This document shows, piece by piece, positions 36,728-44,974 of a DNA stretch of 64,000 nt. The DNA lies in the NCBI RefSeq assembly GCF_000317675.1, contig NC_019776.1:806001-870000 (forward strand), written 5' to 3'. Made by a program: the position numbers and the translations under genes. The DNA comes from Cyanobacterium aponinum PCC 10605 (GTDB lineage Bacteria; Cyanobacteriota; Cyanobacteriia; Cyanobacteriales; Cyanobacteriaceae). The notes under the pieces were generated by a model that saw only the letters and a list, made by a program, of their open reading frames with translations, did not search any database and was not told the origin of the DNA. The first letter of the stretch is position 1; the number at the start of each line of letters is the position of its first letter.

Positions 36728-36910
36728 AAATTATCACCTGAGTTCGGGTTTTCGAGTTAAAATTAATAAACTTTGACAAAAACAGTAAGGAAATTGATTT
36801 TTTCTTGTTGATCTTTTTTTAGCGATTAATTAATATTCAGAAAATTGAACCGTCAAAACCGATACCTGCAACCTATCCTTATCCAATATTTTTGCATCGA
36901 AATAGGCTAA

Positions 36911-37573
36911 TTATCGCACCTTGGGAGAGAGAAAACCCACCAAACCACTAACACTGCGAGACTGAAGATAAATAGCCCCCCTACCCGTCAGTTTATTGAC
37001 AAAACCTTCTCCTGAAGTAAGAGAGGATAAAAGATTACCCGATAAAGTGATATTCATTTTAATTCCGTCATCGTAAGCAACTAAATGATTATTATCAACG
37101 ATAAAATCCCCATTAATTTCCCGACGAGTAATACCCCCATAACAACCAAATAAAACTCTACCTTTACCTGAAAAATGAAGTTTAAATAAGCCTTCCCCCG
37201 CAAACCAACTGGCAAAACCTGCCCATTTCACCCCCATTTTTGCCCCCGGAGTATGGGCAATATAAGCACCGGGTTGAAAACAGATAGATTTATTTTCTAG
37301 CTTGATTGCTTCAATGTCACCTATCATAGATTGAGTTAAAACTAAATTCAGAGGGCGATTGGTGGGATTATAAAAAACATTGACAAACATCGATTCACCG
37401 CCCAAAAATTTGCGTATCAAAGCAGGTATCAAACCTCCTGAAAACTCAGTTTTCATCACAATATCTCCATCCATGCTTACCATTGCACCAGCTTCAGCAG
37501 TAATACGTTCTCTAGGTTCTAAAGTGACAAAAATTGCCGCAAAAGCAGGGCGATAACAAACTTTATATTTCAC
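36911..37573 (-). CDS. AIM24/TIGR00266-family protein, paralog 1
   Basis: The first of three paralogs (220 residues) reads MKYKVCYRPAFAAIFVTLEPRERITAEAGAMVSMDGDIVMKT, then RKFLGGESMFVNVFYNP, WFAGEGLFKLHFSGKGRVLFGCYGG, HLVAYDDGIKMNITLSGNLLSSLTSGEGFVNKLTGRGAIYLQSRS. The GSGEGxxxxxxGxGxVxLQSR ending is typical of TIGR00266. It starts at ATG 37573 and is divergent from the DUF1537 kinase gene (about 118 bp apart), so they may share a promoter region. Confidence 0.85.
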   Translation of the reverse strand: MKYKVCYRPAFAAIFVTLEPRERITAEAGAMVSMDGDIVMKTEFSGGLIPALIRKFLGGESMFVNVFYNPTNRPLNLVLTQSMIGDIEAIKLENKSICFQPGAYIAHTPGAKMGVKWAGFASWFAGEGLFKLHFSGKGRVLFGCYGGITRREINGDFIVDNNHLVAYDDGIKMNITLSGNLLSSLTSGEGFVNKLTGRGAIYLQSRSVSGLVGFLSPKVR

Positions 37574-37691
37574 AGTGAAGTTACCTCTACAATTAGGCGG
37601 ATAACGTTTTTATCATAGGTCAAGGTTCAGAAAATAATGGATTTTGTTAACAATTTGATAAATTAAGAAGAGTAACTAAGTAAATTTGATT

Positions 37692-39020
37692 ATGACTCAA
37701 GCACCGAAAATAATTGTTCTTGATGATGATCCTACGGGTTCTCAAACGGTTCATAGTTGTTTATTATTGATGAAGTGGGATATTGACACTTTAAGAGATG
37801 GTTTGCGTGATTCTTGCCCTATTTTTTTCATTCTCACTAATACCCGTGCTTTAACTCCTGAAACAGCCCAACAAGTTACTCAAGAAGTTTGTCGTAATCT
37901 CAAAAGTGCGATCGCACTGGAAGGAATACAAGAGTATTTAGTTGTAAGCAGATCAGATTCAACTCTTAGAGGACATTATCCTCTAGAAACCGACGTAATT
38001 GCCCAAGAATTGGGAGAATTTGACGCTCACTTCTTGATTCCTGCATTTTTTGAAGGAGGAAGAATTACCCGTGACTCTATTCACTATTTAATGATTGACG
38101 GTAAACCAACCCCCGTGCATGAAACCGAATTTGCTCAAGACTCTGTTTTCGGTTACAGTTATAGTTACTTACCTGATTATGTAGAAGAAAAAACAAAAGG
38201 TAAAATTAAAGCCCATCAAGTACAGAGATTTTTACTAGATGATATTAGAAATGATACAAAAAACCGTCTGAGGGAATTAAAAGATAATCAATGTGTAGTG
38301 GTGGATGGAGAAAAACAATCAGATTTGGATCAACTTTCCACTGATATATTAACAGTAGCTCAAGAAGGGAAAAAATTTTTATTTCGTAGTGCCGCTAGTA
38401 TTTTAACATCCCTTGCCCAATTGGGAGAGCAACCAGTGAAAGCAGAAGCTATGGCAGAGTATAAGCCCAATACCAATAATGGTGTAATTATAGTTGGTTC
38501 TCATGTCAAAAAGACAACTCAACAGTTAAAACAATTATTATCTCAACCCGATATTTTTGGCGTCGAAATTGATGTCAATTTATTAAAAGATGACTTGAAA
38601 AATAGAGAATCATTAATTAAATCTGCTTTAGATAAAGTTGAGACTATTCTTAAAGAAAATAAAACTCCAGTAGTTTACACCAGTCGCCAAGAATTAAGTT
38701 TTCCTGATATTGACACTCGCTTGGAATTTGGGAAACAAGTATCCGCAGTGTTAATGGATATTGTGAGGGGATTACCAAAAGACATTGGCTTCCTCATTAG
38801 TAAAGGGGGTATTACTTCCAATGATGTTTTAAGTGATGGTTTAGCCTTAAAAGAAGCAAGATTATTAGGGCAAATTTTAGCTGGATGTTCTGTAATTATT
38901 ACACCAGACAATCATCATCTTTTTCCTAGCTTACCTGTTGTGTTATTCCCGGGTAATGTGGGGGATGAAAATGGTTTAGTTACCGTTTATCAAAGATTGA
39001 ATAATAACAAAGGCAGTTAA
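37692..39020 (+). CDS. Four-carbon acid sugar kinase family protein (DUF1537)
   Basis: The 442-residue protein has the N-terminal kinase domain (IIVLDDDPTGSQTVHSC, FFILTNTRALTPETA, VVSRSDSTLRGHYPLETDVI, HFLIPAFFEGGRITRDSIHYL) and the C-terminal nucleotide-binding domain (VIIVGSHVKKTTQQLKQLL, FLISKGGITSNDVLSDGL, VLFPGNVGDENGLVTVYQRL). Characterised relatives phosphorylate threonate, erythronate or related four-carbon acids in sugar-acid degradation. No partner dehydrogenase, aldolase or isomerase is nearby, so the substrate cannot be inferred. ATG 37692 is preferred to the TTG two codons upstream. Confidence 0.85.
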   Translation: MTQAPKIIVLDDDPTGSQTVHSCLLLMKWDIDTLRDGLRDSCPIFFILTNTRALTPETAQQVTQEVCRNLKSAIALEGIQEYLVVSRSDSTLRGHYPLETDVIAQELGEFDAHFLIPAFFEGGRITRDSIHYLMIDGKPTPVHETEFAQDSVFGYSYSYLPDYVEEKTKGKIKAHQVQRFLLDDIRNDTKNRLRELKDNQCVVVDGEKQSDLDQLSTDILTVAQEGKKFLFRSAASILTSLAQLGEQPVKAEAMAEYKPNTNNGVIIVGSHVKKTTQQLKQLLSQPDIFGVEIDVNLLKDDLKNRESLIKSALDKVETILKENKTPVVYTSRQELSFPDIDTRLEFGKQVSAVLMDIVRGLPKDIGFLISKGGITSNDVLSDGLALKEARLLGQILAGCSVIITPDNHHLFPSLPVVLFPGNVGDENGLVTVYQRLNNNKGS

Positions 39021-39159
39021 TAATTAGCCACAGGTAAAGGGCAAACCCCTCTATGTCTCCCCTTAAAAGAAACCCTGGGTGATAAAGGGGGGAGGGCAAA
39101 GGTAATTAATTAGTTTCTCCCTAATACCCCAATCCCTCAACACTTAAATGTAAACTGAC

Positions 39160-39963
39160 TTATTGATAAAAATTAACGAGAAAAGGTTGCCCATCAATTT
39201 CTCCATCTCCTACTAGATTGATAATCGAATTATTAGCGCCATAGCGAATATTCATAAATCCATCGGCAGAAGCTGAACTAGAATTGGTTAATCTAATTTT
39301 TATATTCGTGCTATCTCTGTGACTTTCTTGTCCTCCAAAAGAGATGCGATCGCCATTTTGTAATCCTAAAGAAATATCGGCTTTTCCTTGACTATTAACT
39401 TGCACAGAAACAAAATTTAGTTGTTGATTTTGTCTTCCCTGAATATTAAGTAAACCTTGACCTCTTTGAATTAAATTTAAAGGACTATATTTAGTGACAG
39501 GAGGTAAATTAGCGTTTCTATTACGAAAAATGATTGAAAATCCCTGAGAATCTAAATAACCTTTTCCTTCTAGCAAGACAATATCATTGTCATTATGTTC
39601 AAGTAAAAGTACTCCACTAGCAGTAGCCATACCCGAATTAGTAACTTGAATTCTTAACTGATTAGCATTTTGTCGAGATACTCTACCATCAAAATTAATA
39701 GTTTGATTATTATTCAAAATAATACTAACTTGACCATTCTGATTATTGGTGGTGTTAAAAGAAACCGAACTAATTTTCGTCTGTTGTCTTCCTTCTAAAG
39801 TAAAAACTCCTTCTCCCCTGCTGATAAAATTTAGAGAATCCTCTCTAGCAATAACAGGCTTTTCCAGAAAAGAAATAATAGATAAAGGAGTTAATAAACT
39901 ACTAAAAATTAGAAAAAAAGATAGGTATGAAAAACGGGATTTGATTAAATAACTAAATTTCAT
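39160..39963 (-). CDS. Secreted protein with two tandem copies of a ~100-residue beta domain
   Basis: From ATG 39963 (the longer frame opens at GTG 39987) the protein has a signal peptide (SRFSYLSFFLIFSSLLTPLSII, cleavage near VIA-RE). Two similar beta-rich repeats follow: LNFISRGEGVFTLEGRQQ ... DIVLLEGKGYLDSQGFSIIF and LNLIQRGQGLLNIQGRQN ... SIINLVGDGEIDGQPFLVNF. Each pair shares RGxGxxxxxGRQ, then SVSF/SVQV, Ser/Ala-rich NSGMATASG / NSSSASADG, and the LxGxGxxDxQxFxIxF ending. I do not know the function. It probably lies in the periplasm or on the outer membrane. Confidence 0.65.
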   Translation of the reverse strand: MKFSYLIKSRFSYLSFFLIFSSLLTPLSIISFLEKPVIAREDSLNFISRGEGVFTLEGRQQTKISSVSFNTTNNQNGQVSIILNNNQTINFDGRVSRQNANQLRIQVTNSGMATASGVLLLEHNDNDIVLLEGKGYLDSQGFSIIFRNRNANLPPVTKYSPLNLIQRGQGLLNIQGRQNQQLNFVSVQVNSQGKADISLGLQNGDRISFGGQESHRDSTNIKIRLTNSSSASADGFMNIRYGANNSIINLVGDGEIDGQPFLVNFYQ

Positions 39964-40056
39964 AAAATTAATTAACTGTTTAAACACATATAATATCCTT
40001 ATTAAAAGACGATATTCCCAAAATAAATGTTTCAGTCTCCCATTTTCCTGATATTA

Positions 40057-40689
40057 CTAATTTAAAACCTCTCCATCAAAAATTTTCACCCATAGTCTTT
40101 CTTCTCCTCGAATACCAGTGTAGAATAACAATTCTTCTAGTAAAGATAACGCCAATTTATTCAATTCATCGGGGGAAGAGGCATAAATAGAAACTTTGGC
40201 ACGACGATGATTCATCCTACGAAGAAAATGCGATCGAAATCTACTAAAATATTCAGAAAGACGAAAATTATTTTCTAAGGGCATTCCTTTATCTTCCATT
40301 TGTTGTGCCGCTACTAATAATTGACGAATAGGAAGTACAAATTTTTTGGCACATTTAACGGTAATAAGGGTTAAAGCCTTAACCTGTGCTAGACTTAATG
40401 ATTCCCTTGTGTAGCACTTACGCCAAGGATTACTGCAACGCAAACGCCACAAACTGAGACGATTTTTGATGATAGGATTTAATTCTAACTCTTTACCTAT
40501 TGCTAACATATACTCTGAACCACCTAACTGTAGAGCCTCCAAAGCTAATAATAATAAATCTAGCTGTTGTTGTACTCTCATCATGCCACTAGGAGGAGGC
40601 AAAATTAAATCGGGAAGCGTCTTAAGGATGGTAATTTCTGATTTATCAGATTTTTCCTGATTAATTAATTCGGTGTTAGAGTCAGTCAT
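40057..40689 (-). CDS. DUF3038 family protein
   Basis: The 210-residue protein matches the cyanobacterial DUF3038 pattern: LPDLILPPPSGMMRVQQQLDLLLLALEALQLGGSEYML, then IKNRLSLWRLRCSNPWRK, and a C-terminal basic and hydrophobic part (SHFLRRMNHRRAKVSIYASSPDELNKLALSLLEELLFYTGIRGEERLWVKIFDGEV). It is helical with no signal peptide. The role of DUF3038 is unknown. In many cyanobacteria a DUF4335 gene is adjacent; here the neighbour is instead a secreted protein, and the GT2 gene lies upstream with a 73 bp gap on the same strand. Confidence 0.75.
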   Translation of the reverse strand: MTDSNTELINQEKSDKSEITILKTLPDLILPPPSGMMRVQQQLDLLLLALEALQLGGSEYMLAIGKELELNPIIKNRLSLWRLRCSNPWRKCYTRESLSLAQVKALTLITVKCAKKFVLPIRQLLVAAQQMEDKGMPLENNFRLSEYFSRFRSHFLRRMNHRRAKVSIYASSPDELNKLALSLLEELLFYTGIRGEERLWVKIFDGEVLN

Positions 40690-40762
40690 TTAAAAATACA
40701 GATTAAGTTAAAAATATAAATTCAATTGTTTTAAACTATTTTATGGGAAAATAGCACTTATC

Positions 40763-41746
40763 TCATTTTAACTCCGAACTCCGAACCCCGAACCCCGAAC
40801 TCAAATCATCTTCAATACCGTAGGTTTCTCTAATTAAATATAAAGGTCTTTGTTTCACTTCTTCATATATACGAGCAATATATTCTCCTATCACTCCCAG
40901 AGTAATTAATTGAATACCCCCTAAAAACAAAATTGCCACAATGGTGGAAGCATAACCGGGTAAATCAACCCCTGAAATAATTGTTTTTAATACTAAAAAA
41001 AGACCGTATAAAAGAGAAATAAAAGATATAAATAAGCCAAAATAACTCCATATTTTCAAGGGAATTGAACTAAAAGAAGTAATCCCATCTAACGCAAAAT
41101 TCCACAATTTCCAATAGTTAAAGCTCGTTTTTCCTCCATAACGAGGGAAGCGATCGAAATAAATTGCTGTTTGCTTGTAACCCACCCAAGAAAATAACCC
41201 TTTCATAAAACGATTTCTTTCGGGAATTTTCCTCAAGGCTTTAACCACCTTTTCATCTAATAAACGATAGTCTCCCGTATTCGCAGGAATGGGGATGGTG
41301 CTAATTTTAGCAATCAAACTATAAAAATACTCCGCCGTTTTCCTTTTTATCCATGATTCCCCTTGACGAGTTTTTCTAACAGCATAAACAACATCATAGC
41401 CTTCTCGCCATTTTGCTAATAAATCAATAATTAATTCTGGAGGGTCTTGTAAATCAGCATCAATGGGAATTACAGTTTTGCCTTTAGTATAGTCTAATCC
41501 CGCACTCATCGCTATTTCTTTGCCAAAATTACGGGAAAGATTAATAATTTTAATTCTTTTATCCCGTTGATGAAATTCAACCAAACATTTTAAGGTGTTA
41601 TCTTTACTACCGTCATTAATACAAACTATTTCGTAATTGAGATTAAGGGTTTGTAAAACAGATTCTAAGCGAGAAAATAAGACAGGTAAATTCTCCTCCT
41701 CGTTATAGCAAGGAATTAATAGAGATAATTCTGGTTTAGATGGCAT
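40763..41746 (-). CDS. Family 2 glycosyltransferase (DPM/GtrB-like) with two C-terminal membrane helices
   Basis: The 327-residue enzyme has a cytoplasmic GT-A domain: SLLIPCYNEEENLPVLFSRLE, IVCINDGSKDNTLKC, GKTVIPIDADLQDPPELI (DAD metal site), and RFMKGLFSWVGYKQTAIYFDRFPRYGGKTSF. Two hydrophobic helices follow at about 234-256 and 268-290. This is the arrangement of polyprenyl-phosphate glycosyltransferases such as GtrB, ArnC or Dpm1, which make lipid-linked sugars for wall or O-antigen modification. The last 12 residues (SSGFGVRSSELK) are encoded by an intergenic 7 bp repeat array, so the original C-terminus has been replaced. Confidence 0.88.
   Translation of the reverse strand: MPSKPELSLLIPCYNEEENLPVLFSRLESVLQTLNLNYEIVCINDGSKDNTLKCLVEFHQRDKRIKIINLSRNFGKEIAMSAGLDYTKGKTVIPIDADLQDPPELIIDLLAKWREGYDVVYAVRKTRQGESWIKRKTAEYFYSLIAKISTIPIPANTGDYRLLDEKVVKALRKIPERNRFMKGLFSWVGYKQTAIYFDRFPRYGGKTSFNYWKLWNFALDGITSFSSIPLKIWSYFGLFISFISLLYGLFLVLKTIISGVDLPGYASTIVAILFLGGIQLITLGVIGEYIARIYEEVKQRPLYLIRETYGIEDDLSSGFGVRSSELK
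40770..40802. repeat. 7 bp tandem repeat (AACTCCG/AACCCCG) inside the GT2 3' end
   Basis: Four and a half units read AACTCCG AACTCCG AACCCCG AACCCCG AACTC. On the reverse strand they are translated as the terminal residues of the glycosyltransferase. Confidence 0.85.
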
Positions 41747-41851
41747 AGTTTTGTCGTAGCTTGTTTAAAAATGACATTTTTCAATTGGGCATAAAATCTA
41801 TTAAAATGGAGTCGATATAAGTATTTTAATTTTTTAATTAAGTTAAGGAAA

Positions 41852-42178
41852 ATGACTACAACCTTAAACAGAAATTTTAATGTTCCTCTGAAAAAAATTG
41901 CTGAATTTTGTCATAAATGGGAGATTATAGAATTTGCTGTTTTTGGTTCTATTTTAAGAGATGATTTTAGTTCAGATAGTGACATTGATTGTTTAGTTAA
42001 ATTTTCTGAAAATTCTTATTGGAGCTTATTTGATCGTGTAAAAATGAAAGAAGAATTAGCCCTAATTTTAAACAGAAAAGTTGATTTAGTTAATCGAAAA
42101 TCTATCGAAAATAGCGAAAATTGGTTACGGAAACAAGAGATTTTAAAAACTAACAAAGTCATTTATGTCAAAGAATAA
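41852..42178 (+). CDS. mntA: MntA-type nucleotidyltransferase antitoxin
   Basis: The 108-residue minimal nucleotidyltransferase has GSILRDDFSSDSDIDCLV, that is GSxxR...DxD, plus the third acidic residue in KVDLVN. Proteins of this kind (MntA) pair with HepT, a HEPN-domain RNase toxin, and silence it by AMPylation of a tyrosine. The start at ATG 41852 follows the ribosome site AAGGAA. The gene overlaps the hepT start by 14 bp, as in intact modules. Because hepT is destroyed here, this antitoxin is an orphan. All catalytic residues are retained. Confidence 0.88.
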   Translation: MTTTLNRNFNVPLKKIAEFCHKWEIIEFAVFGSILRDDFSSDSDIDCLVKFSENSYWSLFDRVKMKEELALILNRKVDLVNRKSIENSENWLRKQEILKTNKVIYVKE

Positions 42179-42420
42179 GCATAAGGCTTCTTTAATATTC
42201 TTTAATAGATATAATTAACGCCTGTCGCAAAATCATCAGATATAAAAGTGGTTTAGACAAACAAGCATTTCTCAAAAGTGATCAAGTCCAATCAGCTATT
42301 CTATATCAACTTTTAATTATTAGACATCTCCAATAATAGACATTTTAAGGGCTGAAGCCCTTACTACGAGCCAACGAAAAATAATTTATGGAGAGGTCTA
42401 TTGGTGAAGCAGTCAAATAA
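42165..42420 (+). pseudogene. hepT: hepT (HEPN-domain toxin) pseudogene
   Basis: The ATG at 42165 overlaps the mntA stop. The frame begins MSKNKHKASLI, then a perfect 10 bp tandem duplication (TTCTTTAATA at 42188-42197 and 42198-42207) throws it into stop. After removing one copy the frame continues DIINACRKIIRYKSGLDKQ and AFLKSDQVQSAILYQLLII, typical of DUF86/HepT. An 80 bp MITE-3 (42321-42400) interrupts it, and beyond the element the same frame resumes as IGEAVK before a stop in a repeat. The C-terminal half with the catalytic RxxxxH motif is missing. There are therefore three separate disabling changes. Confidence 0.85.
42321..42400. mobile_element. MITE-3, copy B (80 bp) inserted in hepT
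   Basis: The ends are TAGACATCTCC and GGAGAGGTCTA, inverted repeats with one mismatch. The core AAGGGCTgaAGCCCTT followed by ACTACGAGCC matches copy A at 13461-13539. If one TA is removed with the element, the hepT frame reads through as LLIIIGEAVK, which supports a TA target duplication and recent precise insertion. Confidence 0.8.
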
Positions 42421-42423
42421 TAA

Positions 42424-42500
42424 AAACACCTGACACCTGAAACCTGAAACCTGAAACCTGACACCTATCTTTATTCGATATTTTTAAACCGAACTGAGAT
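42424..42500 (-). repeat. MITE-1 end fragment with 7 bp-period array
   Basis: It reads CACCTGA/AACCTGA heptamers (about 42424-42466), followed by ATCTTTATTCGATATTTTTAAACCGAACTGAGATTA, which is the left end of MITE-1 in inverted orientation. The other half of the element is missing. Similar half-elements lie near 45670-45722, 51672-51735 and 53849-53900. Confidence 0.7.
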
Positions 42501-42503
42501 TAC

Positions 42504-42935
42504 TTAAATATTCCCTCTAATTTCCTCAATAACCCCATCCCGAAGCACAACTTCTATATTTAGTTTTTGTAGAAGATTATCTCCAACTTGTACTTCAAAG
42601 AAACTTTCCATTTGAGCTTGTACTACTTCTTGTCCTAACTCTAGTAACTGCACTTGTTGCATTTGTTGTAAGAATTGGTTTTTTTGCTGTAGTAATTCGT
42701 TTTTCTTTTGGTTAACTTGGCTTTGGATATTTTCTATCTGCTGGTTTGCCTGTAGGCTACCTTGTTTTCTAATTTCTGCGATCGCACTTTGACCCTGTTG
42801 ATCTAACTGTAGCATTTGTTGATCAATTTGGTTAATTTGAGCTTGTAATTGTTTTTGTGCCTCATCTTGCCAAGCAGGGGTAACAATTACCTTAACATTG
42901 ACAGGACGCTTTAAAACTAATTTTTGTAAGTCCAT
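42504..42935 (-). CDS. YlqD-family coiled-coil protein
   Basis: The 143-residue protein has a short N-terminal strand segment (LVLKRPVNVKVIVTPAWQDEAQKQLQAQ), a long Gln-rich coiled coil (INQIDQQMLQLDQQGQSAIAEIRKQGSLQANQQIENIQSQVNQKKNELLQQKNQFLQQ), and a C-terminal beta piece (FFEVQVGDNLLQKLNIEVVLRDGVIEEIRGNI). This is the YlqD pattern known from Firmicutes and cyanobacteria, of unknown role. It lies 24 bp downstream of the acyl-ACP synthetase gene on the same strand, so the two are probably co-transcribed. Confidence 0.8.
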   Translation of the reverse strand: MDLQKLVLKRPVNVKVIVTPAWQDEAQKQLQAQINQIDQQMLQLDQQGQSAIAEIRKQGSLQANQQIENIQSQVNQKKNELLQQKNQFLQQMQQVQLLELGQEVVQAQMESFFEVQVGDNLLQKLNIEVVLRDGVIEEIRGNI

Positions 42936-42959
42936 TGTAGCTAAAAAATTCCCTAAAAA

Positions 42960-44888
42960 CTATTTTGTAAACATCGAATTAATCATATCCTGATAATGGT
43001 TAGTTATTACAGGACGTTTAATTTTTAGAGTTTGAGTCATCATACCATTATCTATGGAAAAAGGCTCTAAAATCAACTCAAAAACACTAATACGGTCATC
43101 AATTCGGTATCCGGGTCTGTTTTTGACCTCACGGGCTAATTCCTGCTTATAAAGGCTTAAAACCCCACTACTGTAAAGATCACTTTTTTCAATTTCTGCT
43201 CGATTTGCCCCCACAGAAGGTAAATTAAGAATACGATTTTGCTCTTCTCCCCATTTTTGTAACGCTTCTAAATTAGGCACAATCAACGCCCCTAAATATT
43301 TTTGATCTTGTCCCACAACCATAATTTGATCAATATAAGGGCTACGCACACAAGCATCCTCAAGGGGTTGAGGTTCAATATTTTCCCCATTACTCAAGAC
43401 GATAGTATCCTTCGCTCTGCCTGTAATTACCAAGTCATTATCAGGTGTTACCCAACCTAAATCACCACTGTCAAACCATCCCTCCTCATCAATGGCTTTT
43501 GTCGTAGCTTCAGGATTTTTATAATATCCCTGCATAACCTGAGTGCCTCGAATAAAAACTAAGCCCTTTTCACCTTGAGGTAAAGTTTCACGGGTTTCGG
43601 GATTGACGATTTTTATTTCCGTTTCAGGGATAGGTTGCCCAGATGCACCCACAATATTACGGGAGATGCGACGGGCGTTAGTAACAGGGGAAGTTTCCGT
43701 TAAGCCATAGCCAACAATTAAGGGAATGCCCACTATTTGGAAAAAGTTATCAATGTGTTTCGCTAATGAACCACCACCGCTTACCCATGTTTGTATGCAA
43801 CCGCCTACACCTTCTCTGACTTTAGTATAGATTAATTTGTCTCCCAGTTTATGAACGGGTAAGAGTAGAGTTGAGGTGATTTTTGCTGTCAGTTTTTGCC
43901 CACTACTAGGATTCAAATGTTCTAAGTCTAAACCATTTTTTATGCGTTTGGCTTTGATATATTTTTCGGAAGTGGCAAGGAAGAAGTTAACTAATTTTTG
44001 CTGAGTTTTACTGCCGTCACGGAATTGTTTTTGTACACCTTCATAAATAGATTCCCAAAGACGAGGCACTCCTATCATGTGATGAGGTTTAATTTTCTTC
44101 AAATCTTGCTTAAAGTAGCGAATATTGGTATAAATTAGGGTTGTTCCCCTTGAGAGTAAGAAATACTCTGCCGCCCTTTCGTAGGAATGCCAACTAGGTA
44201 AAATACTTAAGATGCGATCGCCTTTTTTTGGTTGTAAGATAACATCGAGATGACAAACTTGGTGTAATAAATTACGATGGGATAACATTACTCCTTTTGG
44301 TTTTCCTGTCGTGCCAGAAGTATAGATTAAAGTAGCTAAAGTATCCTTTTCAACAGGCACAAAAATAAAAGGGCGTTGAGCTCCTAATTGGAGAAATTGA
44401 GAGAAATTATAGGTAGTATGGGGATAATCCCGATTAACTTCCTCATCAGAGAGTAAAACTACAAATTTTAAAGAAAAATCATCTAATTCAGGTCTTAACT
44501 TCTCAAGACTAGCCACATCTTGAATAACTAACACCGAACTGTCACTATGTTCTAAGATATATAGTAACTCCTCACGATCTGCAAGAGGCGATCGCACTGC
44601 ATCAGCACAACCATTAATAATAATACCTTGATCAGCAATTAACCAACGGGGACTATTATCAGCAAAAAGAGCAATTTTTTCACCAGATTTAATATCTAAA
44701 GACTGTAAAGCTGAAGCAAATTGTTTAATAGTTTTTGCCACATCTTCATAAGTTAATCTCACTTCTGGCTCACTATGAGGATCGGATAAAGCAATTATAT
44801 CACCGCAATAGCTAGGTAATAAATCCCACATTTCTCCCAAGGAATTAAGAGAAAAATAATCTGGAGTTACATTTTTGTTCATGGTCAT
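42960..44888 (-). CDS. aas: Long-chain acyl-ACP/acyl-CoA synthetase
   Basis: This AMP-forming ligase activates free fatty acids for recycling into membrane lipids; the cyanobacterial enzyme (Synechocystis slr1609 type) uses ACP. Of the 642 residues from ATG 44888, key parts are the P-loop-like LIYTSGTTGKPKGVMLSHRN, ILPSWHSYERAAEY, the motif GYGLTETSPVTNARR, GWFDSGDLGWVTPDNDLVITGRAKDTIVLSNGENIEPQPLED, and a C-terminal domain ending LKIKRPVITNHYQDMINSMF. A second ATG two codons later is equally possible. It is divergent from the SUKH gene with about 85 bp between. Confidence 0.9.
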   Translation of the reverse strand: MTMNKNVTPDYFSLNSLGEMWDLLPSYCGDIIALSDPHSEPEVRLTYEDVAKTIKQFASALQSLDIKSGEKIALFADNSPRWLIADQGIIINGCADAVRSPLADREELLYILEHSDSSVLVIQDVASLEKLRPELDDFSLKFVVLLSDEEVNRDYPHTTYNFSQFLQLGAQRPFIFVPVEKDTLATLIYTSGTTGKPKGVMLSHRNLLHQVCHLDVILQPKKGDRILSILPSWHSYERAAEYFLLSRGTTLIYTNIRYFKQDLKKIKPHHMIGVPRLWESIYEGVQKQFRDGSKTQQKLVNFFLATSEKYIKAKRIKNGLDLEHLNPSSGQKLTAKITSTLLLPVHKLGDKLIYTKVREGVGGCIQTWVSGGGSLAKHIDNFFQIVGIPLIVGYGLTETSPVTNARRISRNIVGASGQPIPETEIKIVNPETRETLPQGEKGLVFIRGTQVMQGYYKNPEATTKAIDEEGWFDSGDLGWVTPDNDLVITGRAKDTIVLSNGENIEPQPLEDACVRSPYIDQIMVVGQDQKYLGALIVPNLEALQKWGEEQNRILNLPSVGANRAEIEKSDLYSSGVLSLYKQELAREVKNRPGYRIDDRISVFELILEPFSIDNGMMTQTLKIKRPVITNHYQDMINSMFTK

Positions 44889-44974
44889 ATTTATGAGCAA
44901 TTATTAAAATTAGTTTGCAATTTATTCATGATTAATATTAATTGCTATGATGAATCAAAAAAACTGATTTGCCT

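Noticed and set aside
41852-42420. Intact MntA-HepT toxin-antitoxin module
   Set aside because: hepT is frameshifted, interrupted by MITE-3 and truncated; only the antitoxin is complete.
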